Part shown: one piece after another, positions 55,933 to 64,000 of the stretch
Layout of the letters: each line of letters begins with the position of its first letter
How positions within the stretch are numbered: the first letter of the stretch is position 1
Source: Pisolithus tinctorius
Taxonomy: Eukaryota > Basidiomycota > Agaricomycetes > Boletales > Pisolithaceae
Length of the DNA: 64,000 bases
Direction: 5' to 3'
Assembly: GCA_024663395.1 (NCBI GenBank)
Contig: JANFAH010000023.1
Location: forward strand, 372,001-436,000
The notes under the pieces: generated by a model
Seen by the model: the letters and a program-made list of their open reading frames with translations, nothing else
Databases searched by the model: none
Told to the model about the DNA's origin: nothing
Position numbers and translations under genes: made by a program

Positions 55933-57605
55933 TGTAGGGAGCTGTATACTCCCTGAGGCTGGAACACAAATCTGTCACTAAATTCCACAGGCCTCTACAA
56001 CAAACCCATTTCAGAATTTGTCTTGCTCATGTCTTCATGTTTCCTCCCCACCCCTGTTGCCTTCGGAGTTTCTACCGACCTTCCACATGTCATTCAGTCA
56101 TCAAAATGCTGATCTGGAAATTCCCCATTCACACAGAGTCATCTGGAATTCAGTAGCCATGCCACCACTCAGCCACATCACCAGTCATCCATGCCACTTA
56201 CCTCTAAAAAACTCTGGTTTCCCCTGTCACCCTAAATTCCACAAGCTGGACTTCATGCCAGTATGCTACACTCTGCCCTCCTGTGCCACTCAGCTCCACC
56301 TCCCACTTGTATGCATACTCTCATTCTGTTGGAAGATACCCCTTACCATTGTCCCATTCTTACCCTTGTCTACTACCCAACAGTCTATTTCATGTGCATC
56401 TGTATTTCGCTGATGTCTGACATCCCTTCCTTTATTTTCTGGTCTTTTAGTTTTCCCACCCCACCTTACTCTGACTCGTACCTACTTTCCCTGTACTATA
56501 TAATTCTGCCATGATGTCAGAAATATACCACCCATCTTTGGAGTCACTATCTGTGTGTGTTCTGTGAGTTCAAGAGTTTCCAGAGTCTAAGTGCATATAT
56601 AGAGTCTGCAGTGTCTTCAGTGTCCCCCAAGGTCTTCATGTCTCCTGTGTCCTCCAGCCCTGCACTGTTATGCTCGCATTGTACAGGTTTCCTTTTTTGT
56701 CATTCTTCCCTAAATTGCCAGGTCACGTGTCTCACGTGCCTCGTCGCATTGGTTGTCCTCACCATGGTCGTCCTCAGTCTGGAGGCGCATAGAGCCTTCA
56801 GATCACTGGCAGTGGAGGTATTTCCAATACCAACTGATGCTGCATGCACCATCGTCACTCGGACTCGCAGCTGCTCTGCAGCTGATGGACGTATGTTTCA
56901 TTTATGACTGTTCCGCTTCGCCCCGCCTCCTAGTTTATTTATGTTACTCCTGTGTGCTCGCCCCTCACTGCGGACTGTGCCCGCAGTCGGTTTGGCTGTC
57001 CCCACAGCAGGTGGCTCTTTCCCATTTCATCGTTTACTTGTTTACGACTAACTGAGGTTGTGTGTACGGTACAAACCCTGGACGGGTATATAAGTAGAGA
57101 CACCATACTCTGTAAAACTCAGTTTTTCGATTTCTTGCAATCTAGCTATCATCTTTAACTCGTCCTCTGTTTTTCCTCTGTCGCGATCTCAGAAGAACTT
57201 GCCAGTAGGACGAAACTCTGCAAGGACTCATTAATAACCAGCTGGACCATAGGGGTTATGATAAGTTTGGCCCGTAGATCCTACTCATGACATTCATGCC
57301 TAGTCCATTTGACAAAGTCACTTGTTATGAGCATAACATGCACACCTTATCCCATATCCCTTTCACTTTGAATTCACTCCTCTGGACATGTAGCAACCTC
57401 TCAGAATTTCGTATACCCACCTCACTGTTCCTCACACATCTACATCTGCCCAGAATTAAATTCCGTGGCTCTCGCTCAATTTTCCCCACCACTTCTAAGC
57501 CCTTTCTTGACTTCTCCTTCCACACAGCACCCCTTGGGACAATCCTAGGGAATTCTCCCTTCACCCTTCCTCTAGTCGCACACTTCCCAGAAGTCGTGTC
57601 TCACA
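55933..57605 (+). repeat. 3' LTR of Gypsy-B, interrupted by a solo LTR
   Basis: 995 bp of LTR sequence in two parts (55933-56665 and 57344-57605 with one copy of the target duplication), interrupted by the insertion at 56666-57338. Differences from the 5' LTR are largely CG/TG/CA exchanges. Confidence 0.88.
56666..57338 (+). mobile_element. young solo LTR (673 bp) with TGCAC target duplication
   Basis: It begins TGTTATGCTC and ends GAGCATAACA, a perfect 10-bp inverted repeat, and is flanked by TGCAC at 56661-56665 and 57339-57343. It has its own TATA-like box (TATATAAG, about 57088), as expected for an LTR promoter. Unlike the surrounding LTR it is rich in CpG. The 5-bp duplication and TG...CA ends fit an LTR retrotransposon that recombined to a solo LTR; no internal part is present in the window. 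The orientation is inferred from the TATA box. Confidence 0.88.
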
Positions 57606-58363
57606 CTGGCCTTGTGCTGCTCCACCCCAGTCCTCCCAGGTCCATGTCTGGGTCACCCAGACATAACTCCAGTCTGTTTTCCTTTGTTTGTACTATATGT
57701 AGTCTAGTCCTTTCATCTGACTTTCACTTATGGTACAAACCTGTGTCTGACTCTGGTTATGCCAGTCACCTGGACTTAGACTATTAGTCTCAGCACAGCC
57801 TCTGTGGCTGTCCTCACCTTGCTAATCATCTCACTAATAGCTTATTCACAAGTCTGGCTTCATGTTCATTACTCCAGACCAGCCTCATGCATTTAACCCC
57901 TGTACATACTTCATAGCACTCCAGTCAGAATATCAACTTAGCATTACCCCTCAAGACCACTCTATAGCTAAGGCCAAGCCTTAAGCTATCCCCAGCCCCT
58001 GTCCTGGACCTCTCCCCAGCTTGCATAAGGGTACAGCACATAAGCTGAGACCAAGGGAGGTAGATCCAACCCCAGACCAGCTTCCCCTTGTGCACACTCC
58101 AAGACCAGTCAGTTTCCCACACTACTGGTCTTGTTCCCATGCTCCTGGTCTTAAGTCCAGTCCTCCAGACTTAACCCCTAACCTCCAGCCTTAACTCCAG
58201 TCCAACCGGACTTAACCCCTGTCTCCCAGCCTTGACTCTGGCCACCCAGACTAGCCCCTGTCACCTGGTCTTGAAGCCTGGTCACCTGAGGGTAAACCCA
58301 TACTTGACACCAGAATCAACTCCTTAGCAGGTGGTAGCCAATGAAGTGGGGTCAAGATGGAGA
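57606..58363. other. spacer with LTR-like fragment and degenerate CCAG/CTTAA repeats
   Basis: 57925-58060 recalls the layout of the Gypsy-A LTR (ATATCAACTTAG ... CTTGCATAAGGGTACAGCACATAAGCTG in pieces) but is diverged. 58130-58290 consists of degenerate repeats around CCAGxCTTAACCCC. No gene is seen. Confidence 0.45.
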
Positions 58364-58706
58364 TGTCAAGAATGTGATCCAGAATTATGGTAGCATCTCA
58401 GAGTTTTGCCCAGAGGGCTTGGAATTTCTCCCTGACCCTCAGAATTAAATTCTGATGTCAACATGCTTACTAATTACCATACTATAAATTTTCTGCACTG
58501 TTGTTTTCCACCTCAGTGACTACTTCATACACTGAGGTGAGTATAGCTAGATTCCCACTTGTTTACTTGGTACTGATGTAGTGTAGAAACTCATACCTTC
58601 ATTGGGTACTAATAAAGTGACTACTTCATACACTGAGAAACTCATACCTTCATTAGGTACTAATAAAGTGACTACTTTGTACACTGAGAAACTCATATCT
58701 TTGTTA
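58364..58706 (+). repeat. 5' LTR of the copia element, with duplicated 51-bp tail
   Basis: 343 bp. The last part contains two extra 51-bp units (58604-58654 and 58655-58705), each running from GGTACTAATAAAGTGAC to a CATT/TGTT end, that are absent from the 3' LTR. Confidence 0.88.
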
Positions 58707-58721
58707 GGTTATGAGCCCTGC
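58707..58721 (+). promoter_or_regulatory. primer binding site for a half initiator tRNA-Met
   Basis: GGTTATGAGCCCTGC immediately after the 5' LTR is the reverse complement of the anticodon stem-loop segment of yeast-type initiator tRNA-Met (GCAGGGCTCATAACC). Drosophila copia and some fungal elements prime from an internally cut initiator tRNA rather than from its 3' end; the match here suggests the same mode. Confidence 0.75.
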
Positions 58722-58770
58722 TCTCACACTCTAATTCCAAAAGAGTTAATACACAGCAACACTACCCACT

Positions 58771-59691
58771 ATGGCAAAAGATGATCATTCCTTACAAGTC
58801 CCAACCCTAAATGTGGACAGAAGCAACTGGCTGTATTACAAGGCTTGGGTTGAATGGGCCATCAGCTCGAAAGGGCTGATCAGACACCTGACCAGCTTGG
58901 ATGCGAAACCAGAGGACCCTTCAGCAGGGAAAGACTCCTCCTGGAAGCCCACAGCTGCAGAGCAAAAACTTGTTAACAAATACCCAGAAAAACTCCAGCA
59001 ATGGGCTAAGGATGATGGATATGTCAAGCAAGTGATCACTGTGTCACTCCCAGAATCTCTGTTCCTTCGAGTCCTGAAGGAAGAGACTGCAAAGAGTGTG
59101 TGGGGTGTCCTCACTAATCTTTTCCAAAACTGCTCTCACATCATCATGATCGATCTGTGGAGAAAACTCCAAGAATCCCACTGTGCAGAAAAAGGCGATG
59201 TCCACACTCACTTCAACAAGATGTGTGCACTGTGTGAACAACTTGCTGCACTTGGACAGTCAATCACAGATGATGACTTTGCAGCCATCATCCTCAGCTC
59301 ACTTCCTGCTTCATATGACTCCAACCTCACAGCTATGACATCTTCAGCCCTAGTCATGCAAAAGGACCTATCTCTGGACTTTATAATCAAAGTAATTTCT
59401 GATGAATATGATAGGCACCAAATGTGGACAAAGAGAGGCAATTCCAGAAACTCCAGAAATTTCAAAGATGCAGCTTACTCAGTGAAGGATGGAAAGAAGT
59501 CCACTTGTGAAAATTGTGGAAAGAAAGGTCATACGAAAGACCAATGCTGGGAAGAGTGTGGCAGAAAAGCTGGGCAAGTGCCCAAGTGGTTCCAGAACAA
59601 GGGGAAAGGGAAAAAAGAAGGAGAAAGGCACCAGAAAAGCAGCCACTGCAGCCAGCACATCAGCCAGCTCAAGCACATGGACCAGCACTGA
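58771..59691 (+). pseudogene. copia gag
   Basis: 306-codon frame: LNVDRSNWLYYKAWVEWAI at the start, SVWGVLTNLFQ in the middle, FNKMCALCEQLAALGQSI with SSLPASYD, then the CCHC knuckle CENCGKKGHTKDQCW at about 59506-59550. After about 59610 the protein-like sequence continues in another frame. An A6 run at 59611-59616 is the probable indel site, though programmed frameshifting cannot be excluded. No stop interrupts gag before that. Confidence 0.85.
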
Positions 59692-62600
59692 CTCCAAACC
59701 TGATGGAGTTTGGCTAGTGCACCTGCAGGATGATGATTGGCTAACAGAAATTGCAGAGGAAGAAATTCTGAACCCCCAGGACATTGTTAATGATGAAGAA
59801 GACACATACATGAACAACTACAACCATGCTCTGCTCGCAGGCAAAAGCCTAAATTCCACAGAAGAGACCATCCTGTTCAACTCTGGCACTTCACATCATA
59901 TGTCCTCCTACCGCAGCAAATTCCTAGATTACAAGCCAATTGTACCCAAACCTATCACTGCAGCTGACAACCACACCTTTCACGCCATTGGAAAAGGCAA
60001 CCTTGCAATCTCGCTCCCAAATGGCACTAACCAGACCCACATTCAACTCAAGGACATGCTCTATGCTCCCAAGATGGGAATCACACTCGTTTCTGTCAGC
60101 AAACTTGATGTCACTGGGTATGCAGCATTATTCTGTGACAAGTGTTGTCAAATTTTCAATGCCCAGAAAAAGAAAGTAGCTGAAATTCCAATGCAAAAAG
60201 GCCTCTACTGCCTCAAACAAGCTCGTCATGCCTTTGCAGGCCTAGCCAAGGCCACAGAATCCTTAACCATGGAGGAGATTCACATCAGGCTTGGTCACAT
60301 TGCTCCTGAAGCCATCCGGCACATGCTCAAGGATGGCACAATCACTGGAATCAAACTGGACAAAGCACATTCTACCATGGGCACATGCAATTCATGTGAA
60401 TATGCCAAAGCCACTCAGAAGCCCATCAGGAAGGAGTGTGACCCACCCCACCATGAACATCTAGGTGATGAGGTCCATACAGATCTTTGGGGACCTTCTC
60501 TGGTCCAAACCCCTGGCCACAGTCAATACTACATCTCATTCACAGACAACCACACCTGCTACACCAAGCTGTACCTCCAGAAGATGAAAGCTGAGACCTT
60601 CATGTTGTACAAGGCCTACGAAGCATGGCTGAACATGCAGTTCGACACCAAAGTCAAGTGACTTTGCTCAGATCATGGGGGAGAATATCTTAGTGCAGAA
60701 TTTTCGGAATATCTGAAATCCCGAGGCACAGAACAATGCATAACCATCCATGATACCCCCAAACACAACAGAGTTGCAGAATGACTCAACAGAACACTCA
60801 TTGAGCACATACATGCAATGATTCATGCCAGCAGCCTACCCAAGAACCTCTGGGGGGAGGCCATCATGCATGCAACCTGGCTCAAAAACTGCTCATCAAC
60901 TCGCCATCTAGGCACAAAAACTCCCTATGAAATGCTCTACCAAAGACCACCTGACCTCTCAAAAATTCTGGTCTGGGGATGTCATGTCAAGGTCCATGAC
61001 ACCTCTGGCTCCAAACTAGACATGCAAGCCTGAGACAGACACTGGGTAGGTTTTGATCCTGAGAGTGATGGCCACTGCATCTACTGGCCTGACACATGAG
61101 CAATCGGAATTGAAAGAAGTGTCATTTTTGAGTGCCAGGATGTGTCCATACCACATGGTGTGCTGCTTGGGGGGGAGCAGGGGAATTCTGACACCTCAGA
61201 AAGAAATTCCAAAGCCTCAGAATGGAATTCCACAGCTTCACAGGGAAATTCCGAGGCATTGCAGATAGTTGAGCAACCCACTGAAGCAACTTTGGAAATT
61301 CCAAGACTCATTTCGGACCCACTTGGAGAGAATTTCGAAACACCTCCACCTCAACCTCATCATTCCACTCACCAGCACTTTGAATCAGACTACATGAGGC
61401 ACCTACGTACAGGGGAAGGCACTCGTGATGGGCACATCCCTCTCAACTTTGTAAAAGAACTCTGAGAGAGTGATAGCAACCCAAACAGCCCGAAATCCTG
61501 AGAAAATGCTACCTACATATTTGACAAAGAACTAGCTACCAATGAAGATGACACTAACATCGTGTATGCTATGGTGGCAGGGATGGCTGAAGCCAAAGGG
61601 CTGGATCTGTCGATAGTACAGGAGGCAAAATCCCAAGCTGACTGGCCAAAATGGCAAAATGCCATAAATGCAGAATTAAAGAGCCTAGAGGAAGTGCATA
61701 CCTGGGATGTCATTGAGTGCCCCAAAGGTGCAAATGTCATAGGATGCAAATGGGTTTTCAAGATCAAATGCAATGCTGCCAGAGAAATCGAGAAGTACAA
61801 GGCCCACCTAGTCGCTAAGGGCTATTCTCAGATCCAGGGCATTGACTACGATGAAACATATGCTCCCATCACAAGACTTGCATCTCTCCACACCATACGC
61901 ACACAATGACTGGGATATCAATGTATTTGATTTCCACTCAGCATTCCTCAATGGCAAACTTGGAGATGGGGAAGACATCTACATGGAGCTCCCTGAGGGC
62001 TACACTGTAGGGCGGAATTTTTCCCACCCAGTTGGGAAGGTAAACATAGCATTATATGGCTCAAAACAAGGCACACTTCAGTGGTACCAGAAGCTATGCA
62101 CTACTCTTGCAGATCTTGGGCTCACCAGGGCACATGCAGACTGGGGAGTGTTCTACGGTTGCATAGGATCAGAAATTCTCATCCTTGCCAGCCACATCGA
62201 TGACTGCACTGTAACAGGCAGTTCCCCATCATTAATCCACTCATTTAAACAGGAGATCAGCACTCATTTTAAGATCTCTGACCTAGGGCCCATCAGTTGG
62301 CTACTTGGAATGAAGGTGACACAGAACAGAGAAGCCTGCACCATATCACTGTCACAGCAGTCATACATTGAGGCCATCCTGATGAAATACAACCTTGCCA
62401 ACTGCAAACCTGCCACAATTCCAATGGACCCTGGCATAAAACTCTCCCGCAGAGAAATTCCACAGCCAGCCAAAGAAGCTGCATGCATGAAGAACATACC
62501 CTACTGTGCTGCTGTAGGCTCCCTCATGCACCTCGCTGTTGGAACATGCCCAGATATCGCATTTGCTGTCTCCACAGTTGCACAGTTCAACAACACACCC

Positions 62601-63159
62601 AACATGACTCACTGGGAAGCTGTGAAACGAATCTACAGGTATATCTCAGGCACAAAAGTGCTCACTTTAATGTTTGGAAATTCAGAATGAGGCCTTGAGG
62701 GCTATACTGATGCAGACAGAGCTTCACAGGAGCATCAACACACTATAAGCAGATATGCCTACCTACCAGATGGTGGAGCTATCAGTTGGGCTTCATGGAA
62801 ACAGGAACTTGTAACACTCTCCACTGCTGAAGCAGAGTATGTTGCAGCAACTCATGCAGCCAAAGAGGGCCTGTGGCTTCAACAACTCATTGGGGAAGTT
62901 TTCTGACCACTCAAACATCCTATCCCACTGTATTCCAACAGTCAATCTGCCATCACACTCACCAAGGATGGCAGCTATCACACTTGCACAAAGCACATCA
63001 ACATACGATACCATTTCATTTGTTTCACTGTGGAAAACCATTCCTTTCATTTAATTTATTGTCCTACTGATGACATGGTCACTGATACCCTTACCAAACC
63101 TTTACCCAGCATCAAGGTGAAACACTTTGTGTCTGCACTTGGACTATGTTCCGATTGAG
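59617..63159 (+). pseudogene. copia pol: protease, integrase, RT, RNase H
   Basis: Protease LFNSGTSHHMS, with the catalytic Asp changed to Asn (AAC at 59879-59881). Integrase HIRLGHIAPEAI ... CNSCEYAKA finger, core HTDLWGP, CSDHGGEY and the NRVAE stretch. RT: WPKWQNAINAELKSLEEVHT, WVFKIKCNA, FDFHSAFLNG and HIDDCTVTGS. RNase H: YTDADRAS, TLSTAEAEYVAATHAAKE, KHINIRYHF. TGA stops are at 60659, 60782, 61031, 61097, 61463, 61499, 62688 and 62904. A small deletion with frame change lies at about 61895-61910. Confidence 0.9.
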
Positions 63160-63165
63160 GGGGAG

Positions 63166-63416
63166 TGTCAAGAATGCAATCTGGGATTATGGTAGTGTCT
63201 CGGAGTTTTGCCCAGAGGGCTCAGAATTTCTCCCCGACCCTCAGAATTAAATTCCAATGTCAACACACTTACTAATTACCATACTATAAATTTTCCACAC
63301 TGTTGTTTTCCACCTCAGTGACTACTTTGTACACTGAGGTGAGTATAGCTAGATTCCCACTTGTTTACTTGGTACTGATGTAGTGTAGAAACTCATACCT
63401 TCATTAGGAGAAGCCT
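63166..63416 (+). repeat. 3' LTR of the copia element
   Basis: 251 bp, ending TTCATTA directly before the GGAGA target duplication. It represents the ancestral length without the 51-bp tail units. Confidence 0.88.
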
Positions 63417-63421
63417 TGATG

Positions 63422-64000
63422 TTCAACCAACAGCAGATGAGCTGCTATCACACATGTGGTTCCAATGGCACCCTGCACAAATTCCTCATTTTTGCATTCT
63501 ATCTTTTTGATTTCATGCTTTGGTCATCCAAGAATTGGACCAGAATGTGATCAATGCATTAGGAGTGTGAGGTGCACAAGTAACAACTCCATTGTTTCAG
63601 GCAGAGAAATACACACAGCTGGGTAACAACTATGCTTTCTTCCTGCATGTCTCTTGATTAATAGTAACTGACAAGCTGGCAGATTTGCTAATCAACTATA
63701 TTGTCCTATGTATAGTAGACCCCATCTAATGAAGCAGGCATTGTGTGATGCACTTCCAGTGGTTGGTTCACTTAATGGCTGGAAGGCTTCCATGTCTTTC
63801 TGATGTTCCATCCCAAAGGTCATGTGGACCTCTCACAGTGGGGAATAAACCTGTTTGGGGAGGTTGAGAATTATGTGTACAAGACAAGCTGGAGTAATGA
63901 TCCAGAAAAACTCTAGGTTTGTGCTGCATTGTGACTTGTCTAGTGCAGTGGATATTGGCTGCTGTGATTTCCAAAGGACCTACCATAGGCTGTAGCCCAA
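63422..64000. repeat. CpG-poor flank with unclassified diverged repeat, copy 2
   Basis: The sequence interrupted by copia. From about 63600 it shows spaced similarity to 33060-33500. A protein trace (LGNNYAFFLHVS, then LCDALPVVG) is broken by stops. The family is unknown. Confidence 0.35.

Larger units (their letters stand above)
46547..57605 (+). mobile_element. Gypsy-B: Ty3/gypsy LTR retrotransposon, defective
   Basis: LTRs begin TGTAGGGAGCTGTATACTCC (46547 and 55933) and end TCTCACA (47539 and 57605). The right LTR is enlarged by a nested solo LTR. Gag, protease, RT/RNase H and integrase lie on the plus strand, and an antisense gene lies between pol and the 3' LTR. A possible primer site TGGAGCCCACTG starts at 47546, six bases after the 5' LTR. 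No target duplication could be seen (CCCAG left, CTGGC right). It has no chromodomain and belongs to another lineage than Gypsy-A. Confidence 0.9.
58364..63416 (+). mobile_element. Ty1/copia LTR retrotransposon, defective
   Basis: LTRs at 58364-58706 and 63166-63416, beginning TGTCAAGAATG and ending TTA. A perfect 5-bp target duplication GGAGA flanks it (58359-58363 and 63417-63421). A primer site complementary to the anticodon region of initiator tRNA-Met follows the 5' LTR. A polypurine tract GAGGGGGAG precedes the 3' LTR (63157-63165). Domain order is gag, protease, integrase, RT, RNase H, as in copia. Eight premature TGA codons and two frame changes make it inactive. Confidence 0.93.

Noticed and set aside
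59605..59620. Programmed frameshift between copia gag and pol
   Set aside because: The change sits at an A6 run in an element with other decay, so a slippage indel is more likely; it cannot be excluded without an intact copy.
1..64000. tRNA, rRNA or other structural RNA genes
   Set aside because: I found no convincing tRNA-like A and B box pair or rRNA segment by reading; the only tRNA-related sequence is the copia primer site.

Overview
The window reads as a chromosomal segment of a basidiomycete fungus, most likely a mushroom-forming agaricomycete. The evidence is genes split by many GT...AG introns of about 46-60 nt, fungal type tyrosinases, HET and BTB domain proteins of basidiomycete style, a CAND1 orthologue, and TGT...ACA or TG...CA bounded LTR retrotransposons. 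No prokaryotic features were seen.

Left part (1-31,570) is normal-composition, CpG-containing gene space. Two tandem tyrosinase genes (368-3197 and 7670-10390) are each followed by relics of a heme-dependent oxidative N-demethylase-like (HODM, DUF3445) gene. One apparently intact HODM-like gene lies at 11878-13884. A 1.7-kb block holding the 3' part of HODM plus the start of a small conserved gene is duplicated. In the left copy HODM is intact and the small gene is broken; in the right copy the reverse holds. A HET-domain gene on the minus strand (14444-16292) sits between the copies. Then come a broken BTB gene, a second, large HET-domain gene (20418-22991, minus) and a 16-exon CAND1/TIP120 orthologue (23108-27761, plus), the only clear housekeeping gene. 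A 295-bp foldback MITE lies at 5805-6099.

Right part (about 31,570-64,000) is a repeat block in which CpG is strongly depleted. It holds three LTR elements in a row: a chromodomain Ty3/gypsy element on the minus strand (Gypsy-A, 37883-46221), a second Ty3/gypsy lineage on the plus strand (Gypsy-B, 46547-57605), and a Ty1/copia element on the plus strand (58364-63416). All are inactivated, and nearly every premature stop is TGA where a CGA arginine codon is expected, the signature of deamination of methylated CpG. Two solo LTRs are nested in the gypsy elements with perfect 5-bp target duplications; one is still CpG-rich and therefore young.

The most interesting observation is that both gypsy elements, which belong to different lineages and lie on opposite strands, carry an additional gene between the end of pol and the 3' LTR that is antisense to gag-pol and encodes a cysteine-cluster motif with charged or coiled-coil flanks. 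The second is the micro-exon structure of the tyrosinases, where the copper-B site is spread over consecutive exons of 18, 15, 25 and 27 nt and the thioether cysteine sits on a 10-nt exon. Exon coordinates were derived by hand from splice signals, frame and family motifs; no search was run.
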